Assembly (NCBI RefSeq): GCF_014191375.1
Contig: NZ_JACHWN010000010.1
Coordinates: forward strand, 1-64,000
Source: Mesorhizobium sp. RMAD-H1
GTDB lineage: Bacteria > Pseudomonadota > Alphaproteobacteria > Rhizobiales > Rhizobiaceae
DNA: 64,000 bases
Direction: 5' to 3'
Part shown: positions 35,485 to 44,469 of the stretch, one piece after another
Numbering within the stretch: the first letter of the stretch is position 1
Layout: every line of letters starts with the position of its first letter
The notes under the pieces: generated by a model
What the model was told of the DNA's origin: nothing
Databases searched by the model: none
What the model saw: the letters and a program-made list of their open reading frames with translations, nothing else
Made by a program: the position numbers and the translations under genes

Positions 35485-37950
35485 TCAATAAAGCCCGCCG
35501 GAACCCGAGGTGATCGCGCGCGTGGCCTGTGGTGATTGCGGCCTTATCGGCGCACCCTCGCGGAAGCTGTCCATGCCGATGACCGAATAGGAATCGGCAG
35601 GCCCCGTTCCAGGCTTGAAGGCTTCCATGATCACGTCAGGCCCACCCGGCTCGGCCTGCATGCCGCTGCGGCGGTTGATGGCGATCAGCTTCATGCCCTC
35701 CGGCACACGGAAGTCGGTCTTCGGCTTGCCGACCAGCGCATGGTCCATGAAATCCTTGAAGACCGGCGCGGCAAGCCCGCCGCCCGTGAAGCCATGACCG
35801 AGCGGCGTCGGCGTATCGAAGCCCATGAAGACGCCGACCACGAGATCGGGCGTGAAACCGACGAACCAGGCATCCTTTTCGTCGTTCGTGGTGCCGGTCT
35901 TGCCGGCGATCGGACGGTCGAGGCTTTTCAGGATCTGCGCGGTGCCGCGCTGGACCACGCCCTCCATCATCGATGTGATCTGATAGGCGGTCATCGGATC
36001 GAGAACCTGGTCGCGGTCATCGATCAGCTCCGGCTCCGGCTGGTTGACCCAGGCGGTAGCCGTGCAGCCATCGCATTTGCGCTGATCATGCTTGAAGATG
36101 GTCTTGCCGTAGCGGTCCTGGATGCGGTCGATCATCGAGGGCACGATGCTGCGCCCGCCATTGGCGATGATCGAATAGGCCGTGACCATGCGCAGCACCG
36201 TCGTCTCGCCAGAGCCGAGCGACATGGCCAGAACCGGCAGCATCTTGTCGTAGATTCCGAACCGCTCGGCATATTCGGCCACGAGCTTCATGCCCATGTC
36301 CTTGGCAAGACGCACGGTCATCAGATTGCGCGACTGCTCGATGCCGTAGCGCAGCGTCGACGGACCGGCGAATTTCCCCGAATAGTTCTTCGGCGCCCAG
36401 ATGCCGAGCGAACCGCCCTGATCCACCTCGATGGGGCCGTCCAGCACGACCGAGGCGGGCGTATAGCCATTGTCGAGCGCCGCGGCGTAGACAAACGGCT
36501 TGAAGGACGAACCGGGCTGGCGATAAGCCTGCGTGGCACGGTTGAATTCCGATTCGGCATAGGAGAAGCCGCCGACCATCGCCAGCACGCGCCCGGTGTG
36601 CGGATCCATCGCCACTACCGCGCCCTCGACCTTGGGCGGCTGGCGCAGGATATAGGCGCTGTCGCTCCCCTCCTTCTTCTCGACATAGATGACATCGCCG
36701 ACCTTCAGCACCCCCTCCGGGGATTTGACGGAGGTCCGGTTGTCCTTCTCGTCCAGAAGCCGCATGGCCCATTTCATGTCGGCGGCCGCGATGAAGCCCT
36801 GCTTGCGCTCCTTCGAGCGCGCACCGGAGATCTCGCGCGGCGGCTGCAGGCCGATATCGGCGCCTTCATTGCTGACGTCGAGCACGACCGCCAGCTGCCA
36901 CTCAGGCACATCCGAGAAGGCCTCGATCTCGCCCAGCGGCACACCCCAGTCGCTGCCAAGCTCGATATGCTTTACCGGGCCGCGATACCCCTTGGCCTGG
37001 TCGTATTTGATCAGGCCCCTGTGCAGCGCGCTGCGCGCCATGACCTGAAGCTTCGGATCGAGCGTGGTGCGCACGGACAGGCCACCCTCATAAAGGGCAT
37101 CCGTGCCGTATTTCCCGATGATCTGGCGGCGCACCTCCTCGGTAAAATATTCCGAGGCGAAAAGATAATTGCCGTTGGCGCGCGGCGTGACGCCGAGCGG
37201 CTCCGCCTTGGCCGCGGCCCCTTCCTCCTCGGTCACATAGCCGTTCTCCACCATGCGGTCGATGACCCAGTTGCGGCGCTCGATGGCGCGCTCGGTCTGG
37301 CGGAAGGGATGATAGTTCGACGGGCCTTTCGGCAGTGCGGCGAGGTAGGCCGCTTCGGCGACGCTGAGTTCGGTCACCGACTTGTCGAAATATGTGAGCG
37401 CCGCCCCGGCCACGCCATAGGCGCCGAGGCCGAGATAGATCTCGTTCAAATAGAGCTCAAGGATGCGGTCCTTCGAATAGGCCTGCTCGATGCGCAGCGC
37501 CAGGATGGCTTCCTTGATCTTGCGGTCATAGGTCTGCTTGGAGGAAAGCAGGAAATTCTTCGCCACCTGCTGGGTGATCGTCGAGGCGCCGACCGGACGC
37601 CTGCCCGTGCCGATGTTGCGCAGATTGGTGATCACAGCGCGCGTAAGGCCGGAGACATCGATGCCCGGATGCTCGTAGAAATTCTTGTCTTCGGCGGAAA
37701 TGAAGGCTGCCTTGACGCGATCCGGAATGACCTGGATCGGCAGGTAGAGACGCCGCTCCCTGGCAAACTCGGCCATCAGGCTGCCGTCGGCGGCATGGAT
37801 ACGGGTCGTCACCGGCGGCTCGTATTGCGCAAGCACCTCATAATTCGGCAGTTCCTGGCTGAGATTGCCGACATAGAGGGCTATCCCGCCTGCAACGAGG
37901 AGAAACAGCACCGCGCCGATTCCGAAGAAATATCCGATGAGTCTTACCAT
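35485..37950 (-). CDS. mrcA: penicillin-binding protein 1A (bifunctional transglycosylase/transpeptidase)
   Basis: Polymerises and crosslinks peptidoglycan. The 821-residue protein has an N-terminal membrane anchor (about 7-27), a GT51 domain (about 60-235: EDKNFYEHPGID, GASTITQQVAKN, RKIKEAILALRIE, EIYLGLGAYG), an OB-like insertion, and a class A transpeptidase domain with SSFK (near residue 481, RQPGSSFKPF), SRN and KTGTTND (near 683). All catalytic motifs are intact. The ATG at 37950 has AGGAAT upstream. It follows the AmiC amidase gene, a common mrcA-amiC neighbourhood in Hyphomicrobiales. Confidence 0.97.
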   Translation of the reverse strand: MVRLIGYFFGIGAVLFLLVAGGIALYVGNLSQELPNYEVLAQYEPPVTTRIHAADGSLMAEFARERRLYLPIQVIPDRVKAAFISAEDKNFYEHPGIDVSGLTRAVITNLRNIGTGRRPVGASTITQQVAKNFLLSSKQTYDRKIKEAILALRIEQAYSKDRILELYLNEIYLGLGAYGVAGAALTYFDKSVTELSVAEAAYLAALPKGPSNYHPFRQTERAIERRNWVIDRMVENGYVTEEEGAAAKAEPLGVTPRANGNYLFASEYFTEEVRRQIIGKYGTDALYEGGLSVRTTLDPKLQVMARSALHRGLIKYDQAKGYRGPVKHIELGSDWGVPLGEIEAFSDVPEWQLAVVLDVSNEGADIGLQPPREISGARSKERKQGFIAAADMKWAMRLLDEKDNRTSVKSPEGVLKVGDVIYVEKKEGSDSAYILRQPPKVEGAVVAMDPHTGRVLAMVGGFSYAESEFNRATQAYRQPGSSFKPFVYAAALDNGYTPASVVLDGPIEVDQGGSLGIWAPKNYSGKFAGPSTLRYGIEQSRNLMTVRLAKDMGMKLVAEYAERFGIYDKMLPVLAMSLGSGETTVLRMVTAYSIIANGGRSIVPSMIDRIQDRYGKTIFKHDQRKCDGCTATAWVNQPEPELIDDRDQVLDPMTAYQITSMMEGVVQRGTAQILKSLDRPIAGKTGTTNDEKDAWFVGFTPDLVVGVFMGFDTPTPLGHGFTGGGLAAPVFKDFMDHALVGKPKTDFRVPEGMKLIAINRRSGMQAEPGGPDVIMEAFKPGTGPADSYSVIGMDSFREGAPIRPQSPQATRAITSGSGGLY

Positions 37951-38206
37951 ATGTATTCGGATTCCTGCCTTCAGATTACCCGTAAGTCAAATCGCGCGCC
38001 GAAACGATTACCGTTGCGGCATGTCAACAGGAGCGCCTTCTACGAAACACGCCATATGCCGCCGCGCATATCGCCTCCCCCGCACTACAAATTGCTAGTG
38101 ACCAGCAAATGCGTCAAAGGCAAGGTCATTTCATCACAATTCAGGATTTAAGCACGATAACAAGGGATTCGCCATGCGAAATAGGTAATTGTGTTGCAGA
38201 GTAACC

Positions 38207-39445
38207 TCACCCTTTGCTGAAAGTTCCGCCTGATTTGAGCGCGGAGAACCGCTTGACCGCCTCGGCCAGAAGACCCGCCACGCGTGCCCTCCAGCCCGGG
38301 TCGGTCATCAGCTTTTCGTCCTCGGCATTGGAGAGATAGCCGATCTCCACCAGCACCGACGGCACGTCGGGCGCCCGCAGGACCTGGAATCCGGCATAGC
38401 GATGCGGGTTGTTGATCAGGGTCGTCTCCCCTTCCAGGGCCTGGACCACCTTGTTGGCGAAGTTGAGCGAGAAGGCATGGGTCTCGCGGCGCGTCAGGTC
38501 CATGAGGATATCGGTGACTTCCGGCGGCTCCTCATGCGTCACGCCCGCGGCGGCATCCGCCTTGTTCTCGCGTTCGGCCATGGCGCGGGCCATGCTGTCC
38601 GACGCCTTGTCAGAGATGGTATAGACCGTGGCGCCACGGATATTGCGCAGGTTGATCGTGTCGGCATGGACCGAGATGAACAGATCGGCCTCATGCTGGC
38701 GTGCGATGCGCACCCGTTCGTTCAGCCGCAGGAACCTATCGTCGTCGCGGGTCATCAGCACCCGTATATTCGCATTTTCCTTGAGGACATCGCGCAGTTC
38801 CCGCGCAAAGGCCAGCGTCACATCCTTCTCCTTGACCCCGCGCGGGCTCTCGGCACCCGCATCGATGCCGCCATGTCCCGGATCGATCATGACGGTGAAG
38901 ACATGCGGCGGTACCGGGTCCTCGGCTTTGCCGATGCGGTCGCCTTTCGACCCGGCCTCCGTCGAGCCCGTGCTGGCGTTCTGCGTCTGGATGGCTTCCG
39001 CGAACTCACGGTCGGATGTCGCCACCATGTCGGCCACCAGGCGGTAACCCGGCGCGTTCTCGTTCTTCAGGACACGCAAACCCTCGACCTTGAAGGGGCC
39101 GCGCAGCGTCAGGATCATCCGCGAGCGGTGCTCGTCCATCAGGCCGTAGCGAACGTTCGTGACGAGGCCGCGCGGCTCCAGCGACGTCTTGTCGAAGCCG
39201 AAACTGGCCTTCGGCAGGTCGATCACCAGCCGATGCGGATGCTGCAGGAGAAGCGTCGACAACTCCGGCTCGCGGTCGAACATGATGACGATGCGCGTGC
39301 GCAACTCATCGCCCGCCATGCGGAATGTGAGGGCTGAAAGCGTATCGACAGCCCGCGCGACCGTCGTCAGGGCAAGCAGTAGCAGGAAGAAGCAGGCCAG
39401 CCGATAGCCGGTGCGGCTATGAAAATTCCTATTTTCCAATCTCAT
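38207..39445 (-). CDS. N-acetylmuramoyl-L-alanine amidase (AmiC-type, AMIN plus Amidase_3)
   Basis: A periplasmic zinc amidase that splits septal peptidoglycan during cell separation. It has a signal peptide (about 15-32), an AMIN domain (about 35-135, RTRIVIMFDREPELSTLLLQHPHRLVIDLP) that targets the septum, a linker, and a C-terminal Amidase_3 domain with IDPGHGGIDAGAES (His and acidic zinc ligands), the SVHAD motif and VEIGYLSN. The start is uncertain: the ATG at 39445 gives a 412-residue protein with a standard signal sequence, while an ATG at 39502 adds 19 residues. Neither has an ideal ribosome binding site. Confidence 0.92.
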   Translation of the reverse strand: MRLENRNFHSRTGYRLACFFLLLLALTTVARAVDTLSALTFRMAGDELRTRIVIMFDREPELSTLLLQHPHRLVIDLPKASFGFDKTSLEPRGLVTNVRYGLMDEHRSRMILTLRGPFKVEGLRVLKNENAPGYRLVADMVATSDREFAEAIQTQNASTGSTEAGSKGDRIGKAEDPVPPHVFTVMIDPGHGGIDAGAESPRGVKEKDVTLAFARELRDVLKENANIRVLMTRDDDRFLRLNERVRIARQHEADLFISVHADTINLRNIRGATVYTISDKASDSMARAMAERENKADAAAGVTHEEPPEVTDILMDLTRRETHAFSLNFANKVVQALEGETTLINNPHRYAGFQVLRAPDVPSVLVEIGYLSNAEDEKLMTDPGWRARVAGLLAEAVKRFSALKSGGTFSKG

Positions 39446-40092
39446 GGAAATGCCGACATATTCCCTTTTGTCCGGAAGGCTCAGGTCTGAATCGCCCCGC
39501 ATCCTATGCAATCGTAAACGAGAAGTAACGCCCCGTGGTTAACAAAACACTTCGGGGCTTGAGACCGGCTCCCTGTCCCGTCTCTGCACATTCTGTCTTG
39601 TCATTGCACATGTCAGGTCATAAAAGCAAAGTCGGGTTACAAACTTGCCGCCGCGATCAATTCCGGCCACGCCCGCACTATCGGGGTCCGTTGCAGGGGA
39701 TTTGCGAGGGAGCGGCAAGGGCGGTCTCAAACACCGCCCGGTAACCGGCACAGAATTTGGCGGAAGGTGAAACGCTTTCATTTCCGCTCAGTAAAAGGAT
39801 GAAGAGCGCCGATCAGACGCCTTCATCTGCTCCGTGCGAGCATAAAGGTCGGTCCGGCGTTTCCGGGCCATATATGAGGTCGTTTCGTTTGGAACAGATA
39901 TGGGTCATGCAGAATTGACCAGTACCAGCCTGAATATCGCGATCGCCGGCAGGCAGTTGCGCGTGAAGGCTGACCTAGCTGTCCCGGCGAACCTTGAATT
40001 ATCCGGCAAGCGCAGAGTTACGCGGTCGAACGCTGTGGAAGCGTCCCCCCGACCTTTCGTCATGCGCCAGGACGCCGGAGGGAAAAACAATA
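39446..40092. other. 647-base divergent region with the rne leader
   Basis: No convincing gene is found in this gap between amiC and rne. It must hold both promoters and probably a long 5' untranslated leader of rne. A small inverted repeat GGTCA/TGACC lies at 39903-39920. In E. coli the rne leader mediates RNase E autoregulation; whether this leader does so is inference. Confidence 0.5.
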
Positions 40093-42939
40093 ATGTCAAA
40101 CAAAATGCTTATCGATGCCTCCCACCAGGAGGAGACCCGTGTCGTCGTGGTTCGGGGCAACCGGATTGAAGAATTCGACTTCGAATCGGAACACAAGAAG
40201 CAACTGAAGGGAAACATCTACCTCGCGCGCGTGACACGCGTCGAACCCTCGCTTCAGGCCGCTTTCGTCGAATATGGCGGCAACCGCCACGGCTTTCTCG
40301 CTTTCAGCGAAATTCATCCCGACTATTACCAGATACCGGTCGCCGACCGTATCGCCCTCCTCGAAGCGGAGGCTCAGGCCGCCAGCGAAGAGGACGAGGA
40401 TGACGAGGGCAACGGCAATGGCCGCAGCGAGAAGCCGCGCCGCGGCAAGCGTCGGGGCAAGCGCGGACGGGCGGAAGACGAGAGCCTGAAGGCCGAAGGC
40501 GAGGACAACGAGGCCGCAGACGAGCAGGCCGGGGATGATCAGGGTGAGGATCCGGACGGCGCGGCGATGGCCGCCGCCGTCGAGGGCGACGTCATTTCCG
40601 AGGAAATTGCCGACGCGGCCGAATCGGCGGATGACGCCGACGAAGGCTCAAGGCGCCCGTCCTCGCGAAGGCGCCGCAACAGGGATGCCGATGACGACAA
40701 TGACGGCCCGCAGGATGAAGCCGATATCGTCGAATCGGTCGGTGCCGAGGACGCTCTGGAAGAGGTGCCGACGCATCAGCGCTTCCAGCGCCGTCAGTAC
40801 AAAATCCAGGAAGTCATCAAGCGGCGCCAGATCCTGCTGGTCCAGGTGGTCAAGGAAGAGCGCGGCAACAAGGGCGCGGCGCTGACGACCTATCTCTCGC
40901 TCGCCGGACGCTATTCGGTGCTGATGCCCAATACGGCGCGCGGCGGCGGCATTTCCCGGAAGATCACCAATCCGGCTGACCGCAAGCGCCTGAAGGAGAT
41001 CGTCAAGGAACTCGAAGTGCCGAAGGGCATGGGCGTGATCCTGCGCACGGCCGGCGCCAACCGCACCAAGGCGGAGGTCAAGCGCGATTATGAATATCTC
41101 ATGCGGCTTTGGGAGAATGTCCGCACGCTGACGCTGCAATCGACGGCCCCTGCCCTCGTCTATGAGGAAGGCAGCCTGATCAAGCGCTCGATCCGCGACC
41201 TCTACAACAAGGACATCGGCGAAATCCTCGTCGCCGGCGAGGACGGCTATCGCGAGGCCAAGGATTTCATGCGCATGCTCATGCCGAGCCATGCCAAGGT
41301 GGTGCAGCCCTATCGCGATCAGGTGCCGATCTTCGCCCGCAACGGCATCGAGGCACAGCTCGATCGCATGCTGCAGCCGCAGGTGACGCTGAAATCCGGC
41401 GGCTACATCATCATCAACCAGACGGAAGCGCTGGTCGCCATCGACGTCAACTCCGGCCGCTCGACGCGCGAGCACTCCATCGAGGACACCGCGCTCCAGA
41501 CCAATCTGGAAGCGGCCGAGGAAGTCGCGCGGCAATTGCGCCTGCGCGATCTTGCGGGCCTGATCGTCATCGACTTCATCGACATGGAGGAGAAGCGCAA
41601 CAATCGGGCCGTCGAGAAAAAGCTGAAGGAGTGCCTGAAGGACGATCGTGCGCGCATCCAGGTCGGGCGCATCTCGCATTTCGGCCTCCTGGAGATGTCG
41701 CGCCAGCGCATCCGCGCGTCGGTTCTCGAAAGCACGATGCAGGTCTGCGCCCATTGCGGCGGAACGGGCTATATCCGCTCCGCCTCTTCCGTCGCGCTGC
41801 ATGTCATGCGTTCGATCGAGGAATATCTGCTGCGTCACTCCACGCACAACATCATCGTGCGCACGCCGGTCGCGACCGCGCTTTACGTGCTCAACCACAA
41901 GCGCAAGAACCTCGCTGATCTGGAGACGCGCTTCGGCCTGACGATCGATATCGAGGCCGATGAAAGCGTCGGCTCGCAGCATCTTGCCATCGAAAAGGGA
42001 ACGCCGGCGCTCGGGCCGGTCACCCCTGCCCCCGTTTCCACACCCTCTCTCGATTTCACCATCGAGGAGGAGCCGGACGAGCCGGAAATCCCCTCCGAGG
42101 AGGAGGAAGTCGAGGCGGAGGACACCGTCTCCGCCAGGGAACAACGTTCCGACGAGGGCGGACGCAAGCGCCGCCGCCGCCGGCGCCGCCGTGGTGGACG
42201 CGACCGCGACGGCCAGGAAGCTGCAGCCGCCGAAGTCTCGTCCGATGACGCCGGCATCGCAGACGAATCGCCCGAAGATGGCGAACAGGCCGAAGCCTCA
42301 ACGGCAACCGATGCGAGCGAGGAAGAACGCCGGAAGAAACGTCGCCGCGGCCGCCGTGGCGGACGCAAGAATCGCCGTCCTGAGGATGAGGCGAACGGCA
42401 CCACCGAAGCAGTGGCCGGCGAGGAAGCCCCAGCCGAGGCCGAAGAAGGCGAAGCCGCTCCCATTGGCGAACAGACGCCGGAGCCGGAGGAAGTTCCGAC
42501 CGCTCCTGTGCCTGCCCCTGCCCCGGAAGATGCCGAAGCCGCCGCAAGCATCGAAGGCAAGCCTGTGAAGAAGCCGGCGCGCCGCCGTGCGGCCAAGGCG
42601 AAGCCGGCGGAAGAAGCGGTTGCCGAAGCGGTCGAGGATCTCGACGCGCGGCCTGCCGAAGAAGCGGCTCCGCAGGAAAAGCCTGCCAAGCCCGCCCGCA
42701 GGAGCCGGAAGAAGGCCGCCCCTGCAGCGGAGGCCGAACCCGAAGTGACGGCGGAAGCACCTCAGCCCCAGGCTGAAGAAAAGACCGAGGAAGCAGCAGA
42801 GGAAGCCCCGGCTCCGGAAAAGCCGGACGTCGCGCCGCCGGAGGCAAGCAAGCCGGTTGTCACCTCGAACTCGACCGACGAGAATGGCCAGACAAAGCCG
42901 AAGCGTGCCGGCTGGTGGCAGAAGAAGGGTTTCTTCTGA
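40093..42939 (+). CDS. rne: ribonuclease E
   Basis: The endonuclease core of the RNA degradosome. Of 948 residues, the catalytic half has an S1 domain, the DNase I-like site with Asp451 (VAIDVNSGRSTREH) and Asp494 (VIDFIDM), and the Zn-link Cys552-x2-Cys555 (CAHCGG). These match E. coli Asp303, Asp346, Cys404 and Cys407 with identical internal spacing. The offset of 148 residues comes from a highly acidic/basic insertion in the S1 domain (about residues 100-250), a trait of alphaproteobacterial RNase E. The C-terminal ~290 residues are a disordered, charged scaffold with Arg-rich RNA-binding blocks. The ATG at 40093 follows GGAGGG. A terminator lies at 42965-42990. Confidence 0.97.
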   Translation: MSNKMLIDASHQEETRVVVVRGNRIEEFDFESEHKKQLKGNIYLARVTRVEPSLQAAFVEYGGNRHGFLAFSEIHPDYYQIPVADRIALLEAEAQAASEEDEDDEGNGNGRSEKPRRGKRRGKRGRAEDESLKAEGEDNEAADEQAGDDQGEDPDGAAMAAAVEGDVISEEIADAAESADDADEGSRRPSSRRRRNRDADDDNDGPQDEADIVESVGAEDALEEVPTHQRFQRRQYKIQEVIKRRQILLVQVVKEERGNKGAALTTYLSLAGRYSVLMPNTARGGGISRKITNPADRKRLKEIVKELEVPKGMGVILRTAGANRTKAEVKRDYEYLMRLWENVRTLTLQSTAPALVYEEGSLIKRSIRDLYNKDIGEILVAGEDGYREAKDFMRMLMPSHAKVVQPYRDQVPIFARNGIEAQLDRMLQPQVTLKSGGYIIINQTEALVAIDVNSGRSTREHSIEDTALQTNLEAAEEVARQLRLRDLAGLIVIDFIDMEEKRNNRAVEKKLKECLKDDRARIQVGRISHFGLLEMSRQRIRASVLESTMQVCAHCGGTGYIRSASSVALHVMRSIEEYLLRHSTHNIIVRTPVATALYVLNHKRKNLADLETRFGLTIDIEADESVGSQHLAIEKGTPALGPVTPAPVSTPSLDFTIEEEPDEPEIPSEEEEVEAEDTVSAREQRSDEGGRKRRRRRRRRGGRDRDGQEAAAAEVSSDDAGIADESPEDGEQAEASTATDASEEERRKKRRRGRRGGRKNRRPEDEANGTTEAVAGEEAPAEAEEGEAAPIGEQTPEPEEVPTAPVPAPAPEDAEAAASIEGKPVKKPARRRAAKAKPAEEAVAEAVEDLDARPAEEAAPQEKPAKPARRSRKKAAPAAEAEPEVTAEAPQPQAEEKTEEAAEEAPAPEKPDVAPPEASKPVVTSNSTDENGQTKPKRAGWWQKKGFF

Positions 42940-42964
42940 AAGCTCCTGTATGGATAGAAAATGC

Positions 42965-42990
42965 AAAAACCGGCGGAAATGCCGGTTTTT
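42965..42990 (+). terminator. intrinsic terminator after rne
   Basis: A perfect 10-bp stem AAAAACCGGC/GCCGGTTTTT around GGAAAT, with its T-tract, lies 26 bases past the rne stop. The A-rich left side would let it work in reverse for the convergent aminotransferase gene. Confidence 0.9.
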
Positions 42991-43105
42991 GTTAATCTTT
43001 TCACCGTGCATGGAAACCGGGTTGGGATTCTATCCCGGCGTGGCTGCGGCGGAATTGAAACAGAACCGCCCATGTGACAGCTCCGTCGACGGTGAACGTT
43101 TGTAC

Positions 43106-44263
43106 TTAGGACCGCGCTAGCCAGCCGGCGAGCCGTTCCATGGCCTCTTCCATGTCCTCGACCTTGCCCGCATAGGAAAACCGCATCGTGCGGTGGCCCT
43201 CGACCGGATCGAAGTCATGGCCGGGCGTCGCGGCGACATTCGTCTCCGCGATCATGCGCCGGGCGAAGTCCATGCTGTCATTGGTGAAGCGCGAGACGTC
43301 GCAATAGGCGTAGAAGGCGCCGTCCATCGGTGCGGCCAGCGTCAAGCCGATCTCCGGCAGGCGCTGCATCAATATCTCCCGGCTGCGGCGATAGCGCGAT
43401 TTGACCGCCTCCAGCTCCGCCGTCGCGCCGAAAGCCTCGATCGCCGCGATCTGGGAGAGTTCGGGCGCCGAAATATAGAGGCTCTGCGCCACCCGCTCGA
43501 CGGGGCGCACCGCATCCTTCGGCAGCACCATCCAGCCGATGCGCCAGCCCGTCATGCAGTAATATTTCGAGAAGGAATTGATGATGGTGAGATCGTCGGC
43601 AAAGGAGAGCGCGGTCACGTCCTCGTGGTCATAGGAAAGCCGGTGATAGATCTCGTCCGAAATGACCCGGATGCCGAGTTCCCGCGCCGTACCGACGATG
43701 TCGCGCAACGCTTCAGGCGCGATGACAGCTCCCGTCGGATTGGCTGGGCTGGCGAACAGCACCCCCTTCAGCGGCTTTTCCGCATGCGCCGCGCGCAACG
43801 CATCCGCCGTCAGCGATGCATCGGTGCCGCCTCCGGCGGCGATTTCCACGACTTCCAGCCCGAGAGCGCGCAGGATATTGCGGTAGGCGGGATAGCCCGG
43901 ACGGGTGATCGCCACCCGGTCCCCCGGATCGAAATAGACGAGGAATGCGAGGTTGAAGGCGGCCGATGATCCCGTCGTGACCGCAATGCGCGCCGGGTCG
44001 ACGGAGACGCCATAGTGCTCGCCATAATGCGCTGCGATCGCCTCGCGCAAGGAAGCCAGCCCGAGCGCATCCGTATAGCCGATCCTCCCGTCGCGCAAGG
44101 CGCGCTCGGCGGCCGCCCGCACCGCGGCTGGTGCAGGATCGGCCGGCTGTCCGACCGCCATCGAGATCATGGGGTGGCCTGCCGCGCGCCGGCGGTTTGC
44201 TTCCGCCAGAACATCCATCGCATGGAACGGTTCGACGGCGCTGCGGCGTGAGAAAACAGTCAA
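43106..44263 (-). CDS. pyridoxal phosphate-dependent aminotransferase (class I/II)
   Basis: A 385-residue fold-type I aminotransferase: GQPADPAP near the N-terminus, YTDALGLASLREAIAAHYGEHYG, TTGSSAAFNLAFL, the ASPANPTGAV substrate loop, SDEIYHRL, and the PLP lysine in INSFSKYYCMTGWRIGWM. It resembles aspartate/tyrosine-type family I-gamma enzymes of broad or unknown specificity. The start is TTG at 44263: an AGAGGT ribosome binding site seven bases upstream supports it, and the next ATG would cut into the conserved FHAMDVLAEA helix. It is divergent from the M48 protease gene, with a 14-bp tandem repeat between them. Confidence 0.92.
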   Translation of the reverse strand: MTVFSRRSAVEPFHAMDVLAEANRRRAAGHPMISMAVGQPADPAPAAVRAAAERALRDGRIGYTDALGLASLREAIAAHYGEHYGVSVDPARIAVTTGSSAAFNLAFLVYFDPGDRVAITRPGYPAYRNILRALGLEVVEIAAGGGTDASLTADALRAAHAEKPLKGVLFASPANPTGAVIAPEALRDIVGTARELGIRVISDEIYHRLSYDHEDVTALSFADDLTIINSFSKYYCMTGWRIGWMVLPKDAVRPVERVAQSLYISAPELSQIAAIEAFGATAELEAVKSRYRRSREILMQRLPEIGLTLAAPMDGAFYAYCDVSRFTNDSMDFARRMIAETNVAATPGHDFDPVEGHRTMRFSYAGKVEDMEEAMERLAGWLARS

Positions 44264-44325
44264 AATCTACCTCTGGAAAAAACAACCGGAATGAGCGAAT
44301 CGCAGCGGGCCGGTCCGCGCCGCAT

Positions 44326-44352
44326 AATTGCCCCATTAGAATTGCCCCATTA
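44326..44352. repeat. tandem 14-bp repeat in a divergent promoter region
   Basis: AATTGCCCCATTA occurs at 44326-44338 and again at 44340-44352 with one base between (period 14). It lies in the 206-base gap between the divergent aminotransferase and M48 genes. It could be a paired regulator site or a replication-slippage duplication. Confidence 0.75.
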
Positions 44353-44469
44353 CTATGGGCTTCCCAATATTTCACGCTATAAGATGCCCTACCTATTCCA
44401 AGATCAAGATCTGAACCCATGGGCCTTGCTGCTGTTTTTCCACGTCCCGGTTTCGTCCGGCCTTTGATC

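Noticed and set aside
35536-38151. Long open frame antisense to PBP1a
   Set aside because: The opposite strand encodes a full PBP1a with all catalytic motifs; the antisense product has no recognisable features.
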